DNA from: Vermamoeba vermiformis
Taxonomy: Eukaryota; Tubulinea; Echinamoebida
Length of the DNA: 64,000 nt
NCBI GenBank assembly: GCA_045837725.1
Contig: JBEWZL010000300.1
Coordinates: forward strand, 496,001 to 560,000
Direction: 5' to 3'
Under the pieces are notes generated by a model. The model made no database searches. It was not told the origin of the DNA and saw only the letters and a list, made by a program, of their open reading frames with translations. The translations under genes and the position numbers were made by a program. The stretch's first letter is position 1; the number at the start of each line of letters is the position of its first letter. Positions 47,801 through 60,145 of this stretch are shown one piece after another.

Positions 47801-50150
47801 CTTGCACGGGATTAATGTGCTCATTTGATAGCGTGGCTGAGCTGAAAGGTGCAGTACCTCCAGTCCTAGTTATTGATTTGTCTTAATGAGCGTGACATAC
47901 ATCCAGGATCAAATCTAGACAAAAATTATTAATAGTTCATGTAATCGTTATTTAAGGCAAAATATTAAAGCGTACTGTTATTACGTATATTTATGTGTTG
48001 GATTTTAGGTATTGACTTACCGGCTAAACTGGGCAAAGTGCTACGGTCCCTCGATCGGATCCGCTCATTGATACTCAGCGTTATTACTGTAAATTGTTTC
48101 GTTGATATTAAATTATGACTCTTGCGAACAAATACTAGGCACTGGATATCGTATAATATTCAATAATATTGTATGTTCTGTTGAAACTTTGATGAGCGAA
48201 ATTCGCGACAAAACGTTTAATTTAAGAAAATAATTTAATTAGTGCACAAGTATATCTTAATAACATAGTATAATTCGTGTTAATTCGAGGATAAACGTCG
48301 ACCTAATTAACTAAAAATTTTCAGTAATTTAATTATTCATCATTCGATCCAAATAATGTAATAACCGGTCATCTGTGTAATATACCTTGTTACAATATTA
48401 ATATGGCTAAGTCTTAAATTAGACGTGGCTAAGTTAATCTGTTACGGTAAAATCATCCGCCGTGCAACCATACACGGTGATTTCAGATAACTAATGGAGC
48501 TGTTTTTATGATATACAGTGTTCATTCAAGGATAAATATAATTTTGTTTCGCTCTTGTGGTCGCCAGTAAAAGTGCGGGTAAAGAGAGCAGATGGACCTC
48601 CAAAATTTTTCTTTCTCTTCCGTGCGATTTTGTGTTCGTCCTTACAACATGAAAGTATCTATAATTTACAGTCTAACAGATGATCTTTTTAGATAAGCGA
48701 AGAAAGGTAACGGTAAGAGTGATCTGCCCTTATCTTGTAAGTTAAAAATTTTAATCTAACAACGACTTGTAGAGAATTAAATGGTCAAATTATCAATGCC
48801 TCTTTATGCGAGACAAGGGTCGCTACAGGTTTTGCCAAACAAACCCTGATTATCAAATTTATTGACGGGTCTTTGATGTGGGGATTTGTATGCAATACTA
48901 GAGTGGTATTGTTGACTTACATGATTATATTATATAGCATTGAGTGCTATGAGGATCGTTCAACGTTGACCGGAATTATCAAGCGTCCCAGATCGATTTT
49001 TGTCAGCAATAATTATTCGCAAGCAATCTATCATACACAAGCGTATTGCAATTTCAGATGTAGATTTTGCGGAATTGGATGCGATAACGCTGTATTAAGC
49101 CGTCATGGTGGTTAATTAGCAAATTGTTGCGCTGATCGGTAAGTGAAAACAATCAAATAATATTAATAAATTGATTATTAATACTGCAATGCAATTACTA
49201 TCGGCAAAAAAGAATTGCCCATGCGCCAACAAATTAAATAGAGAAAATTCTGGGTTTGTTCTTGATTTTTCCTTCGGCAATACGGCAGACGCTTTAGCCC
49301 AGATCTAACGCCACAAATTTGAGCGTTATCCATTCCTTCGGGTCTCTCGAACGTAAATAGACTATTGGCTAAATTTTTAAAACTAGTTTGAACTGGATGC
49401 GTTTGTTTTATTTTGCCGATTTTGATATGAACTTACATTATTTGATAGGCAGTCCAACAGTGCTCAATGGCTATTGAAATGGGCGCAATGCTTTGAAACC
49501 AAAGGTATAAACTTCCCAACGAGCAATTCTTTTTTTGTGTTTATCAATAGGCGCAACTCTCTTTTCCTCAAAATTCAACGCGCTAGCGCCCTTATATCGA
49601 GTACCATTAGATTTATTTTATGACCGGAACTATTCGCTGACCGATGACAACGCTAATATCGATTTCGTATTTCCTTATAAGTACATTTTCCGCTTGCCAG
49701 CTTTTGTGAATCTTCCTTCGCAAGATCTGGACTGACACCAAAATAACACATAGTATACGCATACAATAGTATTCGTGATAGCCATATCTCCATAAGTATA
49801 ACTTGATTTCTTTTGATAAATATTTCCCTGGCAAAAAAACGGAACGCGTGCGGTTGGTGTGATCCGAAACGTGTTTTGGAAAGGCGAATCTTTTATTTTC
49901 TAATCGTAGAATAATATATTTAGTACTCGTTCTTTATCATCAGCGAGTATACGGAAGAATTACATGTCACCAACTTACGCTTTTCAATTTTAGACTTACG
50001 TTCTGGATCTGTCATTCATCATTGGAGGTAATGCGGGGTTTGCCCGCTTCCGAAAAAAAACATAAAACGGCGGTCGGAAAGTGGTTGGTTTTATTCGCTT
50101 TCATAACAGTAGACGAGCACCACGCAACCTACTACTAGTCTTACCAAACC

Positions 50151-53100
50151 ATGCAACTCAAAACTGTAAGTAACGCCCAGTGATTTGTTTAATACTAATA
50201 CTTACTCGTCAAATCACTCATAGTCTTTTACTCGTTAATATTCATCCGCTCGTTGTCATCCAGTTACTAACGAAAGCTTTGCAGTTTTGCTTTGTGGTGC
50301 TCTTGGGCATTCTTGCCTTAACTTCCATCGCTTCAGCACAACCTGTAGCTGGTAAGTAGTAAATCAGCGTTGGGAGGCAGAATATTCAATAGAGTTTTGA
50401 TTCATCCAATTCGTCGATCTGATCTAATTCGCCTTTTTCGGACAGATCCGCCCGTGGTCGACAATACTCCTCAAGCCGATAATACCACGATAATCGACCC
50501 CACACCTCAGGTTGACACTACTCCTCAAGCTGATGCCCCGCAAGCCGATACCACACCTCAGGCCGACACAACGCCACAAGTCGATAACACTCCTCAAGTC
50601 GACACTACGCCACAAGTCGACACTACGCCACAAGCTGATACCACACCGCAGGCCGACACAACACCACAAGTCGATAACACTCCTCAAGCTGACACTACGC
50701 CACAAGCAGACAATACTCCTCAAGGCGACGCCGCTCCTCAGGTCGACACTACTCCTCAAGCCGACAACTCACCGCAAGTTGATAACTCGCCCCAAGTAGA
50801 CACTACCCCACAAGCAGATAATACTCCTCAAAGCGACAACGCTCCTCAGGTTGACACTACTCCTCAATCTGATGCCCCTCAAGGCGATAGCACACCTCAG
50901 GCCGACACAACGCCACAAGCCGACAGTACTCCTCAGGTCGACACTACTCCTCAAGCTGATGCCCCTCAAGGTGACAGCGCGCCTCAGGCTGATTCGCCAC
51001 AAGCCGACAATACTCCTCAAGTTGACGCACCTCAAGCCGACAACTCACCCCAGGTAGATAACACTCCTCAAAGCGACAACGCTCCTCAGGTTGACACTAC
51101 TCCTCAATCCGACACCCCCCAAGGTGATAGCGCACCTCAAACCGTCGATACCCCGCAGGCCGATACCACTCCTCAATCTGACACGCCTCAAGCTGATAAC
51201 ACACCGCAAGTCGATAACTCGCCTCAAGCCGATGCTCCTCAAAGCGACAACTCACCACAAGTTGATAACACACCTCAAGCTGATACCACGCCTCAAGGTG
51301 TCGATACCCCTCAAGCGAACTCACCTCAGGCCGACAATACCCCTCAAGTAGACAACTCGCCCCAAGTCGACAATACTCCTCAAAGCAGCGCTCCTCAAGC
51401 TGATGCTCCTCAAGGTGTCGATACTCCTCAAGCCGATAATACCCCTCAAGTCGATTCGCCTCAAGCTGACGCTCCTCAAGCCGATACCACCCCTCAAAGC
51501 ACCCCTCAAGGTGATAATGCTCCTCAAGACAACGCTCCGCAGGTCGACAACTCGCCTCAAGTCGATAACACTCCTCAAAGCACCCCTCAAAGCGACAACG
51601 CTCCTCAAGTAGACACCCCTCAAGGCGATAATGCGCCGCAGGTTGACAACTCGCCTCAAGTTGATGCTCCTCAAAGCACCAACACTCCTCAGGCTGATAA
51701 CACCCCTCAAAGCGACAACTCACCGCAAGTTGACACACCTCAGGCCCAATCACCTCAAGGAGATAATGCTCCTCAAGTCGATGCTCCTTTAGCGAACGAC
51801 AATAACGCCACCACTCCTGTCGGCGACTCTACTCCTCCTGTCGATGCTCCTCTCGCGGACAATGATAACAGCACCGTGCCTGTTGGCGATAATACTCCCG
51901 TCGGCGTTGACACACCTGTCGATGCTCCTCTTGCGGACAACGATAATAGTACCGTGCCGGTCGGTGACAATACTCCTGTCAGCGTTGATACTCCCGTCGA
52001 TGCACCGATCTTCGTCGATGTGCCAATCGCTTCGCCTGTCGTTTCTACTCCGCCCACTGCTCCTGTCGCAGCCCCAGTCAAGGCTCCCACTGCTGCTCCC
52101 ATCGCAGCTCCTGTTGCCGCTCCAGTCAAGGGACCAGTCTCTGCTCCTGTTACTGCCCCGACACCTGTTGCTGCCACTCCTGTCTTCGTTCCTCCAGCTC
52201 CTCAGTGTGGCAACGGTCTTGTCGAGCAAGGTGAACAATGTGACGGCGGCGCTAATTGCACCAACTGCCAATGTATTAATGGCGCTCTTCCCACCATGCC
52301 ATTCAGTCGTGGCTGCCTTGTCCGTGCTTGCGGCAACGGCAACCTTGACTTTGGTGAGCAATGCGATGGTGGACAAAACTGCACAAGCAACTGCAATTGC
52401 GCAGCAGGCTCTGTTCCAACAGTTCCTCCTTCCGCTGCTTGCACTTTGTGCGGCAACGGCAGAGTCGACTCTGGTGAAGATTGTGATGGTGGCAACTTCT
52501 GTGTGTCGTGCAAGTGTGCTTCTGGCTTCCAATCATCTGCTGACGGATCATGCACACCAATCATTCCTCCCAAGAATGCTCAAGTCGTTCCCATTCTTGA
52601 GTGCTTCAAGCCAGCATCGAACGGTTTCTTCACTGCATTCGTTGGATGGAACAACCTTGACGGCAAGAATCAAACCATTCCTAAGGGCGAGCTCAACTTT
52701 TTCACGCCTGTCACCCCCACCACGACCAGCGACGTTACCGTCTTCGCTCCTGACCTTCACATCGGCTATCCTTCGTCGCCCATCATATTGACGTGGTCAG
52801 CAGACACCACAGTGCTCACATGGAAGTTGTCTGACTTTGCTCTCGTCATTGACACCACCAACGCTGCTGCCAAGTGCCCTGGAGATGTCACGCTCAAGAT
52901 CTCGCTTCAAGTTGAAGGTAGCTCTGCCACTTTGACTCCTCAACAACAAATCGACTTGACGTTGAAGTTCGCTGAACTCCTTGGCGTGTCTCCTGCTCGT
53001 TTGACTGTCATCGTCGACCTCGTGGTCGCTACTAAGCGCGCGACCAGCTCAAACCTGTCGTTCTTGGTGACTGTGGCACCTCCTGTTGCCAACACAACTG

Positions 53101-53414
53101 TGGCGCAGCAATCTACCGCTGATGCCGTGAGCTCATTCCTCACCCGTCTCGACACTGACAACTCGTTCTTGAAGACCGCTGTCAAGGATACCGTTAATTT
53201 GACCGTGCAATCGGCTTCAGTCACACCTCAACCCTTGCCCACCATTCAAACAGCCAAGACTGGCGTTACTGTGCCTGTTCCTCCCTCAGTCGCCACACCG
53301 ACGAATGTACCTGTCGAAGCAGGCTCACGACCTCCTCGTGATTCAGTTTCAAGCTCGTCAGTGCTTGTTCCATTGAGCTCAATTGCTCTTTTTGTTTTAT
53401 ACTCTCTTTTTTGA
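50151..53414 (+). CDS. GPI-anchored mucin-like surface protein, paralogue 2
   Basis: Three exons: 50151-50165, about 50287-50351 and about 50453-53414. The signal peptide is MQLKTFCFVVLLGILALTSI, cleaved near SASAQ. Next come about 450 residues of TPQ[A/V/S]D repeats (for example TPQADTTPQVDNTPQVD), then a short zone-B-like stretch (DAPLADNDNSTVPVGDNTPV) and a Pro-Val/Ala linker (APVKAPTAAPIAAPV). The C-terminal half, with three CDGG Cys-rich modules (CGNGLVEQGEQCDGG, CGNGNLDFGEQCDGG, CGNGRVDSGEDCDGG) and the globular domain starting VPILECFKPASNGFFTAFVG, is close to identical to paralogue 1 at the nucleotide level. It ends in a hydrophobic GPI tail (LSSIALFVLYSLF). The reading frame is intact. 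It is likely a surface coat or adhesion molecule. Confidence 0.88.
50470..51780 (+). repeat. TPQ-D tandem coding repeats
   Basis: Irregular units of 6-10 codons built on CCTCAA/CCACAA (Pro-Gln) plus GAC/GAT, giving TPQADTTPQVDN-type peptide. It is unrelated in unit sequence to zone A of the upstream paralogue except for the TPQGD core. Confidence 0.88.
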
Positions 53415-53418
53415 GCAC

Positions 53419-53441
53419 AATAAACCGATAATACGAGTTTA
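53419..53441 (+). promoter_or_regulatory. 3' end element with poly(A) signal, paralogue 2
   Basis: AATAAACCGATAATACG then AGTTTA, 4 nt after the stop codon. It is nearly identical to 46694-46716. Confidence 0.65.
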
Positions 53442-53530
53442 AAATAGCTCTCGTGATTTGATTTATCGCAAGATTTGTATTTAAATTTCGCTATTTACAA
53501 AATTACAAAGTTCGCAACTCCTTAATTGCG

Positions 53531-54707
53531 CTAAACATTAGGATTTTGTACTAATTGCATTCCGTCCAACGGAAAATCGCAATTAGGGCATCTCAATCCT
53601 GGTATGTTCGGTCCTAACGGCTGGCCAGTCGCAGAATTGGTCACCAGCACATTAGTGTTGTTACCAGATTCGCTGCTGAATTCGTCGGGCTCAACTAAAG
53701 TTAAATCAGCGGTCAACCTTTGCAGCTCTTCCTGATTTTTGCTAACAGCGCTGTCGTACTCAGGAAGCTGCTTTAAGTGCACAAGTGCATCGTAGATCTC
53801 TCGGTACTTTGTATTTTCTTCTGTTTGTAAAGCGAACAGGTAGCTGGCCAAGTCGAAGTCATGGGCACTTTTGTTCCAATGAGCCTTATTGTTTTTGACA
53901 AATGCGAGCAGCGACCCCAACTCCATTTTTGCCTTCGCTTTGAACAGTGCGCAGAACTGAATATCTCCTTGATAGAGCTTCAGGTACTGCACGTACGTTC
54001 CTATTGTTACCCAATTGTTGTCGAGGGTGGGCCCTGGATATTTCGGTAAAAGCTCCTTGCAAACCTAAACCGCAGCAGATAAATCAGCAAGTTCCAACGA
54101 TATCAAACTTAACTTACCACAGAAAGAAACTTTTGTACCAAACCGCGCAAAACAAGCATCCTTTTGCTTGAGACAGTTCGCCGGACTAAGTTCTGGTTTC
54201 AATTAGTAAACATTAGCTAAAGTTACTTCGCAGCGAATGTTTTAAACTTACGACGCTGGCAAGTTTTGTGTTTCTAACGGCAGCGATTTCTCCTTTGAGT
54301 TCTGTGTTTGATTTCGTCAACGAAGCCACTTCCGTCTCTAAAGCTGCGTTAGCCTCAATTAGGCCTGCCTCGGATTTCTTCAACGAAGCCACTTCCGTCT
54401 TCAACGAAGCCACTTCCGTCTCCAACGAAGTCACTTTTGTCTCCAACGAAGTCACTTTCGTCTTCGAGTCTGCCTCGGATTTCTTCAACGAAGCCACTTC
54501 CGTCTCTAAAGCTGCGTTAGCTTCAATTGGCCTGCCTCGGATTTCTTCAACGAAGCCACTTCCGTCTTCAACGAAGTCACTTCCGTCTTCGAGTCCTGCC
54601 TCCACTGCGTAGGATTTCTTCAACGAAGTCACTTCCTGAAAGCCTTTTTCAAGAACGTCCATTCTTGCAAAAAGTTGTTTCATTAAAGTTGCGCTTTCAT
54701 CGCTCAT
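53531..54707 (-). CDS. Coiled-coil protein with C-terminal zinc-ribbon-like CxxC
   Basis: Three exons: 54707 to about 54253, about 54187-54117 and about 54066-53531. The N-terminus MSDESATLMKQLFARMDVLE is followed by a coiled coil of EVASLKKSEA / ETKVTSLETEVASLKTEVAS units, with LIEANAALETEVASL occurring twice. The C-terminal part (LLPKYPGPTLDNNWVTIGTY, CALFKAKAKMELGSLLAFVK, AHDFDLASYLFALQTEENTK) is helical and ends with CPNCDFPLDGMQLVQNPNV. No known domain is recognised. A segment of about 23 codons near 54528-54596 (GSDFVEDGSGFVEEIRG) is the same DNA repeat read in another frame, produced by one extra base and one missing base. Repeat style recalls the coiled-coil gene at 17718. Confidence 0.75.
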
Positions 54708-55209
54708 GTGATACTAGCTTCCTGCTGCAGGAAATCGCGTGGCTACCCCCCTTGACATTGTTGATTTTTTTATGATTTTTCCTTGGCTTCCGGCGTTAAA
54801 TTGGCTGGCCAAACTAAGTGCTTGATTCGGATTCAGATTCGATCTGGGAAGGAAGGTTTGGCTCAGAGAAGCGCAGAGGCCGCAAAGATCTTTGGGGCAA
54901 GTGGAATCTTTCCGTGAGTGGTTTTCGGCTTAGGTGTGTTGTGTAATGAACCGCGAAAAGTTTCGTTTGTTGTTTTTTGCAGGACGTTATAAGGCCTATG
55001 AACGGGACAGACAATAGCGGTAATGAATTGAGCGAATCCAACTAAATTTTGAGCTCGTAACTGCACAGTTTTAATTACAAAATTGACATAAAACAACTTC
55101 TTCGCAGCGTTTGTGTTAGATATTGTGCTATTCGTGATAATAGCCGAGCCAGACTGTAACGAAAATCCAAAAGCAATATCGAACCAAAACACTCTAGTAT
55201 GGCCACCTG
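54708..55209. other. Intergenic, 502 bp
   Basis: This lies between the 5' end of the coiled-coil gene and the 3' end of the ABCB half transporter. An open minus-strand frame (54863-55192) has Lys/Thr/Leu-rich, featureless translation and no splice support, so it is not called. Confidence 0.5.
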
Positions 55210-57521
55210 TTATTTTTTCTTCAACATTTTGGCGTAATAACCCTTTGCCGACCTGAGTTGCTCGTGATTTCCACTCTCGACGATTTGACCTCGATGCACT
55301 ACGTAGATCTGGTCGACGTTTTGCACGGAGGACAATCGATGGGTTACCACGACAGTTGTAATGTCTTTTGATAGGGAGTCAATAGTACGTTGAATATGAG
55401 CTTCGCTTTGAGCGTCTAAGGCTGAAGAGGCCTCATCGAATAACAACAGCTTAGGCTTTCTTACGAGCGCACGAGCAATGGCTATGCGTTGCTTTTGTCC
55501 ACCGCTGAAATCGGAGGTCAGTTCCGAACGATGTTGTTAAATCGTTTTTTATACCTTAGATTACTGCCTAAATCGCTAATCATGCAGTCGTAGCCTTTGT
55601 CAAGTTGAATGATAAAGTCATGGGCACCGGCCATCTGAACAGAAAAATCAGCATTTTTGATGTTTTGACACGTGTCAGTACGCACCTTTGAAGCCTCAAT
55701 GACATCTTCTAACGATGCGTTGGGACATCCCAAGCATATATTATCGCTGATGGTGCCTTCGAATAGCACGGGCTCTTGTCCAACGTACCCAATCTGACTG
55801 CGATATTCACGCAAGTCAACTGACTTCAGGTCACTGTCACCAACTTTAATGACACCTTAAAAAAGGTCAGAACACGAGAACGATATGCCACATGAAACTT
55901 ACCTGAAGTGGGGTCATATAGCCTCAAAATTAGCTTGATTATCGTACTCTTGCCGCTACCACTTTTGCCGACTACAAGAACATGATGAGCCGCGTTGAAA
56001 TTTCATTGTCGCTAGCAGTACGTACCAAAAGCAGTCGCTTTGCCTTTTTCTAACTACAGGCCTCATACGTTAGTATTAATATACCTATAATTAGAAACCA
56101 TACCTTAAAAGAGACGTTCTTCAGCGCAGAGACTGTCGGTCTAGACGGATATTTGAACTTCACTGAGTCAAAAGTAATGTCTTGATCCAGTGTGACTTGA
56201 CTTCCTTTTTCGCGCACATCAACCGCAGGCTTACTAATATAGGATGTTAGATCGCCTTATACAGGACATTCATATTAGTACTATTTTACCTTTTGATTAC
56301 TGCAAGAATACCAACGGCTACGCCTTTAGCGGATGCGATAATAGAGTTGACCGATAACAACTCAGCCCATCCATTAGCAGCTATAACACTGCTCACGAAT
56401 ATACTAAGCGCATCTCCAGCCCGCAATTTACCGCTGATAATCAGTGTAACGGCGTACCAGAATCCAACACAGTACGATGCTATTGCAATTAATAACAGGA
56501 GGCCCTAATGAATTATATGAGTTAATAAATAAATATACGATAATGTGCTTACCCTTGTAACCCCGTTTAAATGACCTTTGAGCACATCCGCTTTAATTAA
56601 CGGATCGATTGACTTTTCATACTTGGTTATGAACCTTCATATTTATATCAATAAATGAGAGTGTATATAAAGATGGACTTACTCTTCGTGTACGTTCAAC
56701 GATTGAACTGTTTTGTGAGCTGAAATAGTTTCAGCGACGTGTCCGTTCAGCTTAGATTGGTGTTGCACAATGCGCCGTGTTAGCTTAGAGACGAGAATAG
56801 ACTGAGTTATAGCCACTGATATGATCAGGGGTGTTAACGAGAGCATCACCTAATAAACAGTAAGTCAGATCTGGTCCGTTACAAATTATTGCATTGAAGA
56901 ACTTACTAGAGTCATGTCCCAGCCATTATAAATAGATACTACAAGTCCTACTCCGACGCTCGAAAAACTCGCTAAAAATGTCGTTGGCACTTCAAGGCCT
57001 CCTTGCAGTGTAGAGAAGTTGCTCGCCATCTTCGTCAGCAAAATTCCATTTGAATTCGTTTCATAAAACGCAGCCTAAAGAGTGGGGTTCAATATCATTG
57101 ATATCTTTTTTAGATGAGGACTCACGTCTTGATAGATAAGCGAGCGGTAAAATTTCAGTTTCAGTACACGCAAGATCCGCTGTACAACTACCGTCCATAA
57201 AAAGATCGATAAGTACTTGCAGACCATGCCACCGACACCAAGAGCAATCCATATGATGATGTAATCCTTCGCTGTCGCTTCAATTGCATTTACATCCTTT
57301 TCGTAAAAGCTGTTAAAAAGACGACCGAAGAAAAGCGAGAAGATCTGCGTTACAGCTCCACCCGCGAGCGCAAAAATCGATCCTGTAAGCACCAAGCGTT
57401 AGATTATATCCTACGTTACTATCTTAAGGTAGTTACCTAGCACTATCAGCCAAGTGTCAGACGGATTTGTGAACAGAAGTTTCCAATAGGAAACCGGCTG
57501 GTGTTTCTCGTTTTGTTTCAT
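55210..57521 (-). CDS. ABCB-type half ABC transporter
   Basis: About ten exons encode about 600 residues, TMD then NBD. The start is [20 protein letters not shown], with six membrane helices including [40 protein letters not shown] and [20 protein letters not shown]. The NBD has Walker [11 protein letters not shown]-loop [18 protein letters not shown], signature [14 protein letters not shown], Walker [14 protein letters not shown]-loop VVVTHRLSS and A-loop region FKYPSRPTV. All ATPase residues are intact. Half size and motif set place it with ABCB8/9/10/TAP-like half transporters, which act as homo- or heterodimers. No clear mitochondrial presequence is visible. It is divergent from the ABCD gene. 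Confidence 0.9.
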
Positions 57522-57748
57522 TTTCGAAAATTGATTGAAGCCGTTTTCCTAGCGCTCGAGGATAAATAGTCCTGGTGCCTCCCTGCTCGGAGAAGTTCTC
57601 TTCCGTGAAATCTACCTATCTGCACCAAAAATAAGAAAACTTGCCTTTTATGGATAAGAATTTGCTGTAGAAAATCATTATTTTTTTGCGCGTTTTAACG
57701 TTAAATTGTTTTTAAGTGTCATTATTTTGTGAAGGCGAACAAGCACAA
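57522..57748. promoter_or_regulatory. Divergent promoter of two ABC half-transporter genes
   Basis: 227 bp separates the start codons of an ABCB-type gene (-) and an ABCD-type gene (+). It is AT-rich near the plus-strand start. No factor site was recognised. Confidence 0.55.
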
Positions 57749-60093
57749 ATGGCTGAAAAAGGTTCGTAAATCCGGATTTCGTTAACTCCATCTTACCAAG
57801 TTCCGCAGTACATTCGCTCCGGTTGTCGAATACTCTTCGCCTAATAAGGGTTGGCCTTGTGTCGCCTTTATCGCGTGGATCTTTGCTATTGTACGGCTCT
57901 TGGTTTTTGATCTTGCTTCACAGCGGATTCCTGTTTCTAACTGGTCCATTGGTAAGCATGAGTCGAATCACTGAGCTACTACTTACAGCTTGATAGGTGA
58001 AAGAAGTAGCATGCCTAGTCACGTGCAATTGTAGCGGCGCAGAAGGGATCTTGAGCATCCGAAAGCTAGTGATCTACTTAATTATCACTACTGCGGTGCT
58101 TTTGTTCGCCTTAGTATCACAATCACTATCTAGGTATCTCGGTAAGAAGATCTACTAGTAATCATAATTAAGCTAACGATTCTAACGATAACCTTAACAG
58201 CAAAAAGAGCCGGTCTGCATATGCGAAAAAATCTCGTTTTAAAATTGCACGAGAACTATTTGCAAGATAAACATTTTTACGATATAATTTATAAAGAGAA
58301 GACAGTCGTAAGTTCCAAAAAAATTACACTTAGCGATCTCAAAATAAGAAACTTACCTTTTTAGGACAATCCCGATCAACGCATAACATCTGATGTGCAT
58401 GATTTCGTCGAAAATACCATCTCTTTGCAGTCCAATATTATTTCTGCGATCCGTAAGTGAGACACCGTCTTCTGCTAAACCCCAAATTAATATTCATTAT
58501 CTAGTGTCAATTGGCGTTTATACCTACCAAACCCTATCAACGCTAGGCTTATTTGCACTTGTAGTACCATTCACGTAAGTCCTACCGATCACTTACAAGC
58601 ATTCACCATTGATAACAATCTTATCAGGTGGTGTTTCCTCGGCGGGCTTGTTAGTTACTTTCTAGCACGAAGAGTACCTTCAGTAGAATACGCATTAGAA
58701 AAGCGAGAAGGTAACCTTCGTTTCTCGCACATGCGCGTCCGTACTTACGCCGAATCGATTGCCTTTTTTGGCGGTGAGACTCAGGAAAAAGCTACTGTAG
58801 ACACCGTAAGCAAATCGTCAGATTGTTTATATTGCTTGCTTACTTATTGCCTTCTGTAGCAAATCGGCGATGTCATTAGAACCAACGTCAAACTTTATAA
58901 CAGACTCTTGAGCTTGCAAATCGTTCAAAATGTCTTGAGCTCCGGATCCGTCATGATTCCTTACGTCAGTAAGTTCTGTTACGAACTATTGACACCGATT
59001 ATTAACATCTATTGCAGTACCTTTGATCGGCTTCATCAATTCCAACAAGTGCACGCTGAGCACCGGTGATTTAGTGTTCATGATTAGTGTGGTGAGAAAT
59101 CTCGTGCAAGAGCTGACTAACTTGCCCGAGAACTTTTCGACGTTCGGTACACTTGGTGGATTGGCTGCTCGAGTTGGTAAGCGTTAACAAGTACATTTTT
59201 CGAATGAAGTGCTTACTTTGTAATGTTCGTAGGACAATTGTATGACGTGCTTGAAGAGCTAATCAAGAAGAACAAGTCCGAAGACATTGTGTCAGTGCGC
59301 GAATCGGACTACATTGCGCTCGACAATGTTGACGTGACGGCACCTGGCGGCCAATTGTTAATCAAGAGCCTGTCTTTCACTGTAGATAAAGGGCAAAGTA
59401 TCGTCATTACGGGTCCGAGGTGAGTAGCTGTCATAGTGTAAAGTTGACCCAGGTCGCTAACTTTCTCCAGCGGTGTTGGCAAGAGCTCTATTCTCAAGAC
59501 TATTGCCGGCTTATGGAACACTAAGATCGGTACAGTGTATAGACCATCTCTTAATTGGTCTCAAATATTCTTCGTGCCTCAAAGGTAAGCATTAGTCAAG
59601 TATAAAGGAAGACTACTAATCTTGATTCAAGATCTTACCTCGGAGTCGGAACTTTACGCCAACAAATCATGTATCCGAAACACGAAGACAACTCTGTGCT
59701 CGACTTCCACTTATTTGACATTATGCGCCAAGTTGGATTGATGGACCTGCTCAAAAAGTACGTTACTATTGTAAAGTTGGACCTAGATCTTACTCACCAC
59801 AACCATTTAGATACACTTTGGATAGCGAAATCGTATGGGAAGAAGTGTTGAGCCCTGGTGAGTCACAACGAATTGGATTTGCACGTGTATTATTCCATAA
59901 GCCACAGTACGTGTTCCTCGACGAAAGCACGAGCGCGTTGGATCTGGAAACTGAAAGAATGTGCATGGAAGCTTGTCTAGATATAGGTGCAACGTTAATT
60001 AGTATCGCACATCGCCCGACAGTTATTCCGTATCATAAGATCCAACTCGAAGTGCGGTCAGATCAGTCGTATGTTGTAAAGAATATTAACTAA
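57749..60093 (+). CDS. ABCD-type (peroxisomal) half ABC transporter
   Basis: About twelve exons encode about 590 residues. The first exon is only 13 nt (MAEK plus one base), joined to VHSLRLSNTLRLIRVGLVSP. Membrane segments include GSWFLILLHSGFLFLTGPL and LVIYLIITTAVLLFALVS. The family-typical RKNLVLKLHENYLQD, NPDQRITSDVHDF and the EAA-like REGNLRFSHMRVRTYAESIA are present. The NBD has Walker A GPSGVGKSS, Q-loop FFVPQRSYLGVGTLRQQIMY, the degenerate ABCD signature LSPGESQRIGFARVLF, Walker B YVFLDESTSALD and H-loop ISIAHRP. ABCD proteins import very-long-chain acyl-CoA into peroxisomes. It is slightly shorter than metazoan ABCD proteins, mainly at the N-terminus. Confidence 0.9.
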
Positions 60094-60145
60094 AATAAAC
60101 GGTTTATTAGTAATAAAACCTCATAATATAACATATTAACATTAT

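Larger units (their letters stand above)
46690..50150. other. Intergenic, 3.46 kb, no gene recognised
   Basis: This separates the two GPI-protein paralogues. It begins with the AATAAACCGATAATACG 3' element. Open frames at 48873-49115 and 49535-49735 have no domain, start context or splice partner that I trust. A diverged direct repeat of about 195 bp lies at 47400-47800. The remainder is AT-rich. Confidence 0.5.

Noticed and set aside
54863-55192. 109-codon minus-strand open frame
   Set aside because: Featureless translation, no splice or domain evidence, and it sits in the space between two well-defined genes.
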